A stretch of 8,096 nt of DNA from Corallincola sp. (GTDB lineage Bacteria > Pseudomonadota > Gammaproteobacteria > Enterobacterales > Neiellaceae). A program made the position numbers and the translations under genes. The stretch is taken from NCBI GenBank assembly GCA_017998495.1, contig JAGOCY010000048.1:1-8096 (forward strand), read 5' to 3'. Every line of letters starts with the position of its first letter. Position 1 is the stretch's first letter. Under the pieces are notes generated by a model that was not told the DNA's origin, ran no database searches, and saw only the letters and a program-made list of their open reading frames with translations. Positions 1 to 6,265 of this stretch are shown one piece after another.

Positions 1-1186
1 CGGCCGGGGTCAGCTCCTGCACCGTGAACTGCTTGCGGAAGTCACGGAGGTTGAGGCTGGAATAGGTGCGCACATAGCCATAAGTGGGCAGCACATGGTT
101 GGTGCCGCTGGCGTAATCACCCACAGATTCCGGCGTCCAGTCACCCAAAAACACCGAGCCGGCGTGGCGGATCGCCGGCAGCAGGGCGCGCGGTTTGCGG
201 GTCTGGATGATCAGGTGCTCAGGGCCGTAGTCATTGCTGATCGCTACCGCCTCGTCGAGATCGCGGCAGACGATGGTGACGCTGTTGGCCATCGCCTTGG
301 CGGCGATGTCGCGGCGTGGCAGCTGCTCCAGCTGCTGGGCTACGGCGACAGTCACGGCGGCGGCCAGCGCGCTGCTGGGGGTCACCAGCACCGTCTGCGA
401 GTCGGCGCCATGTTCGGCCTGGGAGAGCAGATCGGCGGCGATGAAATCGGGGTTGGCCTCTTCATCGGCGATCACCATCACCTCCGAGGGGCCGGCCGGC
501 ATGTCGATGGCGGCGCCAGCGTGGGTCTGGCTGACCTGACGTTTGGCCTCGGTGACATAGCTGTTGCCGGGGCCGAAGATTTTGTCGACCGGGGCGATGG
601 TCTCGGTGCCGAAGGCCAGGGCGGCAATCGCTTGGGCGCCACCGACCTGATAGATCTCGCTGATACCACAGAGGCTGGCGGTATAGAGAATGGTGGGGTG
701 GATGGGCGGCGGCGAGACCAGCACCACCCGGCCACAACCGGCGATCTGGGCCGGCACGCCGAGCATCAGCACGGTGGAGGGCAGGGGGGCGCTGCCGCCG
801 GGAATATAGAGGCCCACGGCGTCGAGCGGCCGGCTGACCAGTTCGCAGCTGACGCCGGGCTGGGTTTCGACCTTGAGGGGCTTGCCCACCTGAGCGGCGT
901 GGAAGGTGCGGACATTGCGATAGGCCTTGCCGATCGCCTCTTTCAGCTCGGTAGTCAGGCTTGCCGCTGCGGCATCGCGCTCCTCGATGGAGACTGCCAG
1001 CGATGCTGGCGGCTGCCGATCAAACTTGGCGGAGAGGGCGGCAAGCGCCGCATCCCCCTCGGCGCGCACCTGAGCAATGATGGCGCTGACCGTCTGCTGC
1101 AGCTGGGCCGATTCGGCCAGTGCCGGGCGGGCCAGGGCCGCTGTGCGGGCGGCGTTATCAAGCTCGGACCAGTTCAGGGTACGCAT
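1..1186 (-). CDS. hisD: Histidinol dehydrogenase, C-terminus cut off by window edge
   Basis: Cytoplasmic zinc enzyme that oxidises L-histidinol to L-histidine in two NAD-dependent steps, the last reactions of histidine synthesis. I translated 395 codons without a stop; the gene continues past position 1. E. coli HisD is about 434 residues, so roughly 40 are missing. Visible hallmarks are FGPGN at residues 204-208, the zinc ligands Q256 and H259 in [11 protein letters not shown], the catalytic pair E323-H324 in YGPEHL, and D357 in [11 protein letters not shown]. These sit three residues earlier than the E. coli equivalents (Q259, H262, E326/H327, D360). The last zinc ligand (H419 in E. coli) lies outside the window. 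The ATG at 1186-1184 begins four bases after the hisG stop, and GGGGTGA at the end of hisG serves as ribosome binding site, so the two are probably translationally coupled. The gene is intact as far as seen. Confidence 0.97.
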   Translation of the reverse strand, partial: MRTLNWSELDNAARTAALARPALAESAQLQQTVSAIIAQVRAEGDAALAALSAKFDRQPPASLAVSIEERDAAAASLTTELKEAIGKAYRNVRTFHAAQVGKPLKVETQPGVSCELVSRPLDAVGLYIPGGSAPLPSTVLMLGVPAQIAGCGRVVLVSPPPIHPTILYTASLCGISEIYQVGGAQAIAALAFGTETIAPVDKIFGPGNSYVTEAKRQVSQTHAGAAIDMPAGPSEVMVIADEEANPDFIAADLLSQAEHGADSQTVLVTPSSALAAAVTVAVAQQLEQLPRRDIAAKAMANSVTIVCRDLDEAVAISNDYGPEHLIIQTRKPRALLPAIRHAGSVFLGDWTPESVGDYASGTNHVLPTYGYVRTYSSLNLRDFRKQFTVQELTPA

Positions 1187-1190
1187 GCTT

Positions 1191-2090
1191 TCACCCCATC
1201 ATCTTTTCAATCGGCAGCACCAGAATCGAACTGCAACCCAATGCCTTGAGCTGTTCCATGGTTTCCCAGAACAGGTTTTCGGTACTGACCACATGGATGG
1301 CCACATGGGCGTCGTCGTGAGCCAGCGGCAGCACGGTCGGATGCTCGGCGCCGGGCAGCAGGGCGGAGACCTCCTCCAGCCGCGCCTTGGGGGCGTGGAG
1401 CATGATGTACTTGGTCTCTTTGGCCTGCATCACCCCCTGAATACGGGTTAGCAGCCTGGATACCAGCTGCTGCTTCTCTTTACCCAGTTCGCCCTGACGC
1501 TGGATCAAGCGCGCCTGGCTGCGGAAGATCACCTCCACTTCGCGCAGGCCGTTGGCTTCCAGGGTGGCGCCGGTGGAGACCAGATCGCAGATGGCATCGG
1601 CCAGACCAGCGCGCGGGGCGACTTCGACTGAACCGTTGAGGATACAGGTGTGAAAGGGGACGCTGGCGTCAGTCAGGTAGCGACGCAGCAGCTCGGGGTA
1701 GGTGGTGGCGATACGTTTGCCGGCCAGTGACTGCGGTCCCCGATAGTCAAAATCGCGGGCCACGGCGATCGACAGCCGGCAGCTGCCGAAGTCGAGGCGC
1801 TGCAGCGAGCTGTAGTCGGCCTGCTGGCCGGCGCGGGCACGGCTCAGCGCTTCCTCTTCCAGCACGTTTTCACCAACGATGCCGAGGTCGCAGACGCCAT
1901 CCATGATGAGGCCCGGGATGTCATCGTCACGCACCCGCAGCAGATCCACCGGCATGTTTTCGGCGTGGGCGATCAGTCGCTCTTCGCGCAGGCTGATCTT
2001 CATGCCGCAGCTTTTCAGCAGCGCCTGGGAGTCGTCGGCCAGCCGTCCTTTCTTCTGGATGGCAATGCGCAGTCGTTGGTTATCGAGCAT
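1191..2090 (-). CDS. hisG: ATP phosphoribosyltransferase, long regulated form
   Basis: Catalyses the first committed step of histidine synthesis, joining ATP and PRPP to give phosphoribosyl-ATP; in the known family it is feedback-inhibited by histidine. The 299 residues equal the length of E. coli HisG, the long hexameric form. Recognisable stretches are [14 protein letters not shown] (52-65), [13 protein letters not shown] (68-80), the PRPP-binding loop [14 protein letters not shown] (169-182), and the C-terminal ACT-like histidine-binding domain from about residue 225, ending in [11 protein letters not shown]. The ATG at 2090-2088 is preceded on the minus strand by GGGGA with six bases between, and the protein aligns with E. 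coli from its first residues. The gene lies directly behind the attenuator terminator and just ahead of hisD, as in the classical his operon. All expected motifs are present. Confidence 0.98.
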   Translation of the reverse strand: MLDNQRLRIAIQKKGRLADDSQALLKSCGMKISLREERLIAHAENMPVDLLRVRDDDIPGLIMDGVCDLGIVGENVLEEEALSRARAGQQADYSSLQRLDFGSCRLSIAVARDFDYRGPQSLAGKRIATTYPELLRRYLTDASVPFHTCILNGSVEVAPRAGLADAICDLVSTGATLEANGLREVEVIFRSQARLIQRQGELGKEKQQLVSRLLTRIQGVMQAKETKYIMLHAPKARLEEVSALLPGAEHPTVLPLAHDDAHVAIHVVSTENLFWETMEQLKALGCSSILVLPIEKMMG

Positions 2091-2114
2091 GGTGCGTCCC
2101 CAAGTGGTGAAAAC

Positions 2115-2148
2115 AAAAAACCCTCGGCGCCATGTGCGTTCCGAGGGT
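2115..2148 (-). terminator. Intrinsic terminator of the his attenuator
   Basis: Read on the minus strand, ACCCTCGG (2148-2141) pairs perfectly with CCGAGGGT (2127-2120) around a 13-base loop and runs straight into a T tract (TTTTTTG, 2120-2114). This is a textbook Rho-independent terminator. It lies between the hisL leader peptide and hisG, 25 bases upstream of the hisG start, so its job is conditional termination rather than ending an operon. Confidence 0.92.
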
Positions 2149-2217
2149 CATTTGCTGGATCTCCCACCGGAAGGCACTTGCCGTTAGCCTTCCAGCAGCG
2201 TTCGCCCGAAGACTAAC
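2149..2217 (-). promoter_or_regulatory. his attenuator: competing leader hairpins
   Basis: The leader RNA between hisL and the terminator can fold in mutually exclusive ways. (a) GTTAGTCTTC (2217-2208) pairs with GAAGGCTAAC (2192-2183), ten pairs including one G-U. (b) GGAAGGC (2193-2187) pairs with GCCTTCC (2175-2169). (c) TGCTGGA (2197-2191) pairs with TCCAGCA (2159-2153). Pairings b and c both use bases needed for a. (d) CCGGTGGG (2170-2163) can pair, with one bulge, with CCCTCGG (2147-2141), which is the first arm of the terminator. By analogy with enterobacterial his leaders, a ribosome stalled at the His codons would cover the first segment of a, favour b/c plus d, and allow read-through. 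The pairings are visible; the switching order is inferred. Confidence 0.8.
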
Positions 2218-2220
2218 CCA

Positions 2221-2265
2221 TCAGGTATGGTGATGATGGTGACGGTGGGCAAAGGCGCTCAGCAT
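2221..2265 (-). CDS. hisL: his operon leader peptide
   Basis: A 14-codon reading frame, MLSAFAHRHHHHHT, with five consecutive histidine codons and a sixth one codon earlier (six in seven). It is too short for usual gene calls. It serves as a sensor: charged histidyl-tRNA supply sets how far the ribosome moves, and that decides which downstream hairpin forms. E. coli HisL has 16 residues with seven consecutive histidines, so size and design agree. The arginine between the first histidine and the run is a small departure. The stop codon TGA is followed four bases later by the first attenuator arm, so a ribosome in the His run would cover it. The ribosome binding site is weak (GGAT about eight bases upstream of the ATG). 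Confidence 0.93.
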   Translation of the reverse strand: MLSAFAHRHHHHHT

Positions 2266-2306
2266 GGTGGTCAATCCGTAAATCTGTCGTGACGAAAACG
2301 GCGTAG

Positions 2307-2335
2307 AAGCTACCGACAAATCTGGCCAAATGCAA
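2307..2335 (-). promoter_or_regulatory. Possible his operon promoter
   Basis: On the minus strand, TTGCAT (2335-2330) and TAGCTT (2312-2307) are 17 bases apart, upstream of hisL at a plausible distance (about 40 bases from the -10 box to the hisL start). Each box matches the sigma-70 consensus at only three of six positions. A promoter must lie somewhere in 2266-2455, but this exact placement is uncertain. Confidence 0.3.
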
Positions 2336-2396
2336 GCGCGGCAACGGTTGAGGCAGCGCTGGTCTGGCCAAGCTTGCCGCTGGTGGCTGAAAAGCG

Positions 2397-2425
2397 TTCA
2401 AGTCTGGCGGTGGCGGGACGATACT
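2397..2425 (+). promoter_or_regulatory. Possible promoter of the orphan gene
   Basis: TTCAAG (2397-2402) and GATACT (2420-2425) are separated by 17 bases; they match the sigma-70 boxes at three and four positions. The start codon of the orphan gene lies 31 bases after the -10 box, leaving a short leader that holds its strong ribosome binding site. The whole 2266-2455 gap carries divergent promoters for this gene and for the his operon. Confidence 0.4.
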
Positions 2426-2455
2426 AGCCTTAGCAGAGCAACCAAGGAGGAGACC

Positions 2456-2746
2456 ATGCCCAATCAGGACCTGATCTTTCCGTTGCTGCCGCGCATTCCG
2501 GCGCCGCAGCCGTTGGGGCAGGCAGATCTGGCGGCGGTGGGGGCACTCACCAAGCGCCCTGTGATCGACGAGGAATGGGACAAGAAGAAGCCGGTGCAGG
2601 AGGATGCGATTTTTGATCCCAAGCCTGGCGAGGGCGGTGGTGGCGGGGCCGAACAGCAGACGCGGCAGCAGCCCGAGCCGCAAACGGATGCAGAGCAGGC
2701 GCCAAGCGGTCGCGACGCCGATGGCCATATCGACACTTTTGCCTGA
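2456..2746 (+). CDS. Hypothetical 96-residue acidic low-complexity protein
   Basis: I do not recognise this protein. The ATG at 2456 follows AAGGAGGAG with a short spacer, one of the strongest ribosome binding sites in the window; this decides the start over an upstream in-frame ATG at 2330 that lacks one. The N-terminal part (residues 1-57) looks ordered and may be the conserved portion: MPNQDLIFPLLPRIPAPQPL, then ADLAAVGALTKRPVIDEEWD. After that come GEGGGGGAEQQ (residues 58-68) and a Gln/Pro/Glu/Asp-rich stretch ending in DGHIDTFA. There are no cysteines, no signal peptide and no membrane segment, so it is probably a small, largely disordered cytoplasmic protein. It is divergent from the his operon and followed by a separate promoter for yoaA. 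The strong initiation signal and lack of frame breaks argue for a real gene; function is unknown. Confidence 0.75.
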   Translation: MPNQDLIFPLLPRIPAPQPLGQADLAAVGALTKRPVIDEEWDKKKPVQEDAIFDPKPGEGGGGGAEQQTRQQPEPQTDAEQAPSGRDADGHIDTFA

Positions 2747-2781
2747 AGCCTGCTGGGGGCAGCGGCTGCCATAAACGCTGA

Positions 2782-2810
2782 TTGAGACCACCGCCCAGCG
2801 CCCCTACAAT
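2782..2810 (+). promoter_or_regulatory. Sigma-70 promoter of the yoaA-tsaB-slp unit
   Basis: TTGAGA (2782-2787) and TACAAT (2805-2810) each match the consensus at five of six positions and stand exactly 17 bases apart. Transcription would begin near 2817, giving a leader of about 23 bases before the GTG start of yoaA at 2840. This is the best promoter match in the window. No LexA-type operator overlaps it. Confidence 0.75.
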
Positions 2811-2839
2811 CGCAGCCCTGTTCTCAAGCCGGAACCACA

Positions 2840-4807
2840 GTGGCTGACGATTATCCCTTTCTTGCTGCCGATGGCCCGCTGGCCACGCAGATCCCGGGGT
2901 TCGCGCCACGTCAGGCCCAGCTGACCATGGCCTGTGCCGTGGATGCGGCGATCGCCAATCAGCACACCCTGGTGGTGGAAGCGGGCACCGGCACCGGCAA
3001 GACCTTCGCCTATCTGGCACCGCTGTTGGTGCGCGGTGTGCGGGCGCTGGTCAGCACCGGCACCAAGGCGCTGCAGGAGCAGCTGTTTCACCGCGATCTG
3101 CCGCGCATCGTCAAGGCCAGCGGCAAGCCGGTGAAGATCGCCCTGCTCAAGGGACGCGCCAACTACCTCTGTCATTACCGGCTGCAGATCGCCCTTGACG
3201 GCACCATCCGCCTTGACCGTCAGCTACTGGATCAACTGACCCGCATCCAGCAATGGTTGCCACGTACCGATTCTGGTGATCTGGCTGAGCTGACCGCCCT
3301 GGCTGAAGACTCAGCCGCGCTGCCGCTGGTGACCTCGACCGTCGATAACTGTCTGGGCCGCGACTGCCCCTTTATTGGCGACTGCTTTGTGGCCAAGGCG
3401 CGGGCCAAGGCCCGCGATGCCGAGCTGGTGGTGGTTAACCACCATCTGTTTTTGGCCGATCTGACCCTTAAGGACACTGGCTTTGGCGAACTGATCCCGC
3501 AGTGTGATGCGCTGGTGTTCGATGAGGCTCACCAGCTGCCGGAGATCGCTGCCAGCTGGTTTGGCGAGACGCTCTCCAGCCGTCAGCTACAGGAGCTGGC
3601 CGAAGAGGTGCGGCAGCTGGTGCGCACCGAGCTCAAGGAGCAGCGCCAGTTGGCGCTGGTGGCCGAAGCGCTGGAGCAGCGGCTGCGCGACTGGCGGTTG
3701 GCCTTTGCCATCGATCCGAGTCGCGGCAACTGGCGGCAGCTGAGCCAGCAGCCGCAGATCGCCGCCGCCACCGCACTGGTGGCCGAGGCTTTGACCCTGT
3801 TCGATAACCTGATCCGTGCTCAGATCGGCCACCACAAACTGCTCGATCAGCTGGCCCTGCGCAGCGCCGGCCATCGCGAGCTGTGGCAACGGCTGCAACA
3901 GACCAGTGCGCTGGGCGTCAGCCTGTGGTGTGAGACCAGCCGCCGCCATGTGATGCTGCACCTGACGCCGCTGGATGTGGCGGAGCGTTTTGGCCGTCAT
4001 ATCAGTGAGCGGCCGGCCAGCTGGATCTTTACCTCGGCCACTCTGCAGGTGGATGGCCGCTTCGACCATTTCAGCCAGCAGTTGGGGCTGGGCGAGCCGA
4101 CCACCCTGGCGCTGGACAGCCCTTTTGATTACCCCAATCAGGCGCTGCTCTATGTACCGCGCTACCTGCCCGAACCGGGGCCGCAGTTTCGCGCTCACCA
4201 TCTTATTGACGCTGCCTTGCCGTTGATCGAAGCCGCCGGGGGGCGCTCGCTGCTGCTGTTTACCAGTTACCGCATGATGCATGAGGCGGCGCAGCTGCTG
4301 TTGGAGCGCTGTGAGTTGCCATTGTTGGTGCAGGGCGAGGCACCCAAGCGCCAGCTGCTGGCGGATTTTGTCGCCACCCCCGAGGCGGTGCTGCTGGCTA
4401 CCGCCAGCTTCTGGGAGGGGGTAGATATTCCCGGTGACGATCTCTGCTGTGTAGTGATCGATAAATTACCTTTTGCCGCTCCTGACGAGCCGTTGATTCA
4501 GGCCCGTATTGAAGACTGCCGGCGGCGCGGCCTCGATCCTTTTGCGGTCATTCAGCTGCCAGCGGCGGTACTGACCTTGAAACAGGGGGCCGGCCGGCTG
4601 ATCCGCGATGTCAGTGATCGCGGGGTGCTGATGGTGTGCGACAATCGCCTGGTCAACCGCCCCTATGGCCGTATCTTCATGCACAGCTTGCCGCCCATGC
4701 GCCGCAGCCGTGAGCAGGCCGAAGCTGTGGCGCTGTTGCAACAGATCCCGCGGGCGGTCAGCCTGCCCACCCTTGAACCTGTCCCTGACGAGAGAACCCC
4801 GCCATGA
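2840..4807 (+). CDS. yoaA: XPD/DinG-family Fe-S DNA helicase YoaA
   Basis: A 655-residue superfamily 2 helicase. In E. coli YoaA is a 5'-3' helicase that partners with the HolC (chi) subunit of DNA polymerase III and helps cells tolerate chain-terminating nucleosides at forks. Visible motifs: Walker A AGTGTGKT (48-55); four cysteines C111, C171, C176 and C182 (NYLC, then NCLGRDCPFIGDC), expected to hold a 4Fe-4S cluster; VVVNHHLFLAD (197-207); DEAH box (228-231); FTSATL (397-402); SFWEGVD (523-529); and motif VI QGAGRLIR (582-589). Colinear similarity to E. coli YoaA runs through the whole length, and the VNHHLFLAD and FGELIP stretches favour YoaA over DinG. The start is a GTG; the following ADDYP matches the E. 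coli N-terminus (TDDF), although the ribosome binding site is only GGAA. Its TGA overlaps the tsaB ATG (ATGA). Confidence 0.95.
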   Translation: MADDYPFLAADGPLATQIPGFAPRQAQLTMACAVDAAIANQHTLVVEAGTGTGKTFAYLAPLLVRGVRALVSTGTKALQEQLFHRDLPRIVKASGKPVKIALLKGRANYLCHYRLQIALDGTIRLDRQLLDQLTRIQQWLPRTDSGDLAELTALAEDSAALPLVTSTVDNCLGRDCPFIGDCFVAKARAKARDAELVVVNHHLFLADLTLKDTGFGELIPQCDALVFDEAHQLPEIAASWFGETLSSRQLQELAEEVRQLVRTELKEQRQLALVAEALEQRLRDWRLAFAIDPSRGNWRQLSQQPQIAAATALVAEALTLFDNLIRAQIGHHKLLDQLALRSAGHRELWQRLQQTSALGVSLWCETSRRHVMLHLTPLDVAERFGRHISERPASWIFTSATLQVDGRFDHFSQQLGLGEPTTLALDSPFDYPNQALLYVPRYLPEPGPQFRAHHLIDAALPLIEAAGGRSLLLFTSYRMMHEAAQLLLERCELPLLVQGEAPKRQLLADFVATPEAVLLATASFWEGVDIPGDDLCCVVIDKLPFAAPDEPLIQARIEDCRRRGLDPFAVIQLPAAVLTLKQGAGRLIRDVSDRGVLMVCDNRLVNRPYGRIFMHSLPPMRRSREQAEAVALLQQIPRAVSLPTLEPVPDERTPP

Positions 4808-5490
4808 CCATCCTCGCCATCGACGCCTCCACCGAGCTGTGCTCGGCGGCCCTTGACCATCAGGGCCAGATCACGGCCATTGCCGAGATCTGCCCGCGCG
4901 GCCACAGTCAGCGACTACCGCAGATGGTCGATCAACTGCTGGCCGCTGCCGGCATCAGCCTGGCGGATGTTGGTTTGCTGGCGGTGGGCCGCGGCCCCGG
5001 CGGTTTTACCGGAGTGCGCATCGGCATTGGCTATGGCATGGGGCTGGCGGTCGCCGCCAATCTGCCGGTAGTCGGCATCTCTACCCTCGAGGCGCTGGCC
5101 GAACAGGCCCGTCAGCAGGGGGTGCGCGGCGCTCTGGTAACCGCCCTCGATGCGCGCATGGGTGAGCTCTATATCGCCCGCTGGCAGCTGGATGATCAGC
5201 AGGTGGTGGCGGTGGGCGAACCCGGAGTTGCCGGGCCCGAGCAGCTGCAGCGCTGGTCTGGCGATGGCCCGCTGACGGTGGTTGGCTCGGCGCTGACCAT
5301 CTATCGCGAGGCGTTGCAGTTGCTGGCCAGCGCCACCACGCTGCTCGACACGCCGCAACTGCCCGAGGCGCGGGCGATGCTGGCGCTGGCCGAGCGTGCC
5401 CGCCAGCGCGGTGAAACGGGCGATATCAGCCAGCTCGAACCCCTCTATCTGCGCAATAATGTGGTACATGGCAGCAGCGCCGAACATTGA
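4804..5490 (+). CDS. tsaB: tRNA t6A37 threonylcarbamoyltransferase subunit TsaB
   Basis: A 228-residue ASKHA-fold protein (E. coli TsaB is 231). It has no activity of its own but forms a complex with TsaD and TsaE that transfers threonylcarbamoyl to A37 of tRNAs reading ANN codons, an essential modification in most bacteria. Signatures are ILAIDAST (3-10), RGHSQRLPQMVDQLL (32-46), the GPGGFTGVRIG loop (64-74), DARMGELY (116-123) and the C-terminal LEPLYLRNNVVHGS (211-224). The start overlaps the yoaA stop in an ATGA arrangement, with GAGAG about ten bases upstream, so translation is probably coupled. The yoaA-tsaB neighbourhood is shared with E. coli. No frame breaks or missing motifs. Confidence 0.97.
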   Translation: MTILAIDASTELCSAALDHQGQITAIAEICPRGHSQRLPQMVDQLLAAAGISLADVGLLAVGRGPGGFTGVRIGIGYGMGLAVAANLPVVGISTLEALAEQARQQGVRGALVTALDARMGELYIARWQLDDQQVVAVGEPGVAGPEQLQRWSGDGPLTVVGSALTIYREALQLLASATTLLDTPQLPEARAMLALAERARQRGETGDISQLEPLYLRNNVVHGSSAEH

Positions 5491-5500
5491 CGGGGGGCTT

Positions 5501-6019
5501 ATGGCCAGATCGCTGGGGCTGATGTTCGCCATTATGCTGGGGCTGGCCGGGCCAGCGCTGGCGATTGACGATGACAATCTGCTGGTGCCGCTGACCCAGG
5601 CTCAGGCGGCACCGAAAGCGTCCATCGGCAAGAGCGCCCGCTGGGGCGGCGAAATTGCCACGGTCCGCCGCACTGAGCAGGGTCTCAAGGTCGAGGTGAT
5701 CGCCTATCCCCTGGTCGATGATCAGTGGCCGGATGTGGATCAGGCTGATTCCATTGGCCGTTTCCGCTTTTATCTGGCGGGTGAGGGGGGCGATGAACTG
5801 CGCCCCGGGCTACAACTGACGGTACGCGGTCGGGTGTTGGGCAGCGAAACCGACGAAGGCCAGGGCTTCAAGCGTCAGTTGCCGCTGTTGCAGGCCGAGA
5901 GTTATCGGGTGTGGCGCCAGTACGACCACCATCATCGCGACCGCTGGCGTGATGATGATTGGCATCACCATCGCCATGACGGCCCTTATTACGATCCCTA
6001 CTGGCGCCGTCACTGGTAG
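5501..6019 (+). CDS. Slp/YeaY-family envelope protein without a lipobox, His-rich tail
   Basis: A 172-residue exported protein. Residues 4-21 form a hydrophobic signal sequence ending in ALA, with a probable signal-peptidase I cleavage before I22. The body matches the Slp family: SIGKSARWGGEIATV (41-55), VEVIAYPL (64-71), GRFRFYLAG (86-94), LRPGLQLTVRGRVLG (100-114) and LPLLQAESYRVW (128-139). E. coli Slp and YeaY are outer-membrane lipoproteins; here no cysteine exists anywhere, so lipid attachment by the usual route is impossible and a soluble periplasmic protein is likely. The last 32 residues (141-172) hold 8 His, 7 Asp, 6 Arg, 4 Trp and 4 Tyr. The ATG at 5501 lies 10 bases after tsaB, with a weak GGGGGG site; an in-frame upstream start at 5396 would place the signal sequence internally. 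Position between tsaB and fadD matches E. coli yeaY. Biochemical function is unknown. Confidence 0.85.
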   Translation: MARSLGLMFAIMLGLAGPALAIDDDNLLVPLTQAQAAPKASIGKSARWGGEIATVRRTEQGLKVEVIAYPLVDDQWPDVDQADSIGRFRFYLAGEGGDELRPGLQLTVRGRVLGSETDEGQGFKRQLPLLQAESYRVWRQYDHHHRDRWRDDDWHHHRHDGPYYDPYWRRHW

Positions 6020-6073
6020 TTGCCAGCCACTGTGATCGCGGTCGAGCGGTTGACTTTCAGCCGGGGCCAGGTC

Positions 6074-6102
6074 GCGACGCTGGCTGAGGGCGCTGCTACA
6101 AT
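6074..6102 (+). promoter_or_regulatory. Probable fadD promoter
   Basis: TACAAT (6097-6102) matches the -10 consensus at five of six positions. A poor -35 box, GCGACG (6074-6079, three of six), lies 17 bases upstream. Transcription would begin near 6109, just before the palindrome at 6117-6134, giving a long leader of about 155 bases before fadD. A weak -35 box would suit a regulated promoter. Confidence 0.45.
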
Positions 6103-6116
6103 TCCGACGCTTTTAC

Positions 6117-6134
6117 TTCAAACGTTCGTTTGAA
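6117..6134 (+). promoter_or_regulatory. PsrA-like operator upstream of fadD
   Basis: TTCAAAC-GTTC-GTTTGAA is an inverted repeat with perfect seven-base arms. Its core, CAAAC N4 GTTTG, fits the published PsrA motif (G/C)AAAC N2-4 GTTT(G/C). PsrA is a TetR-type repressor released by long-chain acyl groups; it controls fatty-acid degradation genes in Pseudomonas and Shewanella. The site begins about eight bases after the predicted transcription start, where bound repressor would block fadD. The palindrome is directly visible; the identity of the regulator is inferred. Confidence 0.65.
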
Positions 6135-6229
6135 ATTCGCTGGATAGCATGGTCGGGCGGCGTTTCCGCGGTGCTCGGCCATACTTCTGACCAGCAGATA
6201 GATGAATAACGATAACGACCGCAGGATTG

Positions 6230-6251
6230 AGGCCCGTTTGCAGTCGGGCCT
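6230..6251 (+). other. GC-rich hairpin in the fadD leader
   Basis: AGGCCCG (6230-6236) and CGGGCCT (6245-6251) form seven perfect pairs around an eight-base loop. The stem ends three bases before the GGGAG ribosome binding site of fadD (start 6266). No T run follows, so it is not an intrinsic terminator; it may affect messenger stability or initiation. The remainder of 6020-6265 holds the promoter and operator listed separately and no convincing gene. Confidence 0.5.
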
Positions 6252-6265
6252 TCGGGAGAAGCAGC

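Noticed and set aside
95..1249. Long plus-strand open frame (384 codons) opposite hisD
   Set aside because: It mirrors hisD codons in a GC-rich genome, has a composition dominated by Gly, Ala and His with no recognisable motifs, and hisD on the other strand carries all catalytic residues.
2379..2386. GCTGGTGG, identical to the E. coli Chi sequence
   Set aside because: An eight-base match is expected often by chance in this GC-rich DNA and carries no information about function here.
2330..2455. Upstream extension of the orphan gene to the ATG at 2330
   Set aside because: No ribosome binding site at 2330, it would overlap the divergent promoter region, and AAGGAGGAG sits right before the ATG at 2456.
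2818..2840. CTGT...ACAG before yoaA as a LexA (SOS) box
   Set aside because: The half-sites are 15 bases apart instead of the required eight, so it does not fit the LexA operator.
3587..4282. 231-codon minus-strand open frame inside yoaA
   Set aside because: Shadow of the conserved helicase gene; no motif and no plausible initiation signal.
5396..5500. Upstream in-frame start of the Slp-family gene inside tsaB
   Set aside because: It would put the signal sequence about 35 residues inside the protein; the ATG at 5501 gives a normal N-terminal signal.
6149..6190. Possible 13-residue upstream open frame in the fadD leader
   Set aside because: No convincing ribosome binding site, no codon repetition that would suggest attenuation, and no terminator after it.
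6230..6251. Hairpin before fadD read as an intrinsic terminator of the tsaB-slp unit
   Set aside because: The stem is not followed by a T run (TCGGGAG follows), and it lies next to the fadD ribosome binding site.
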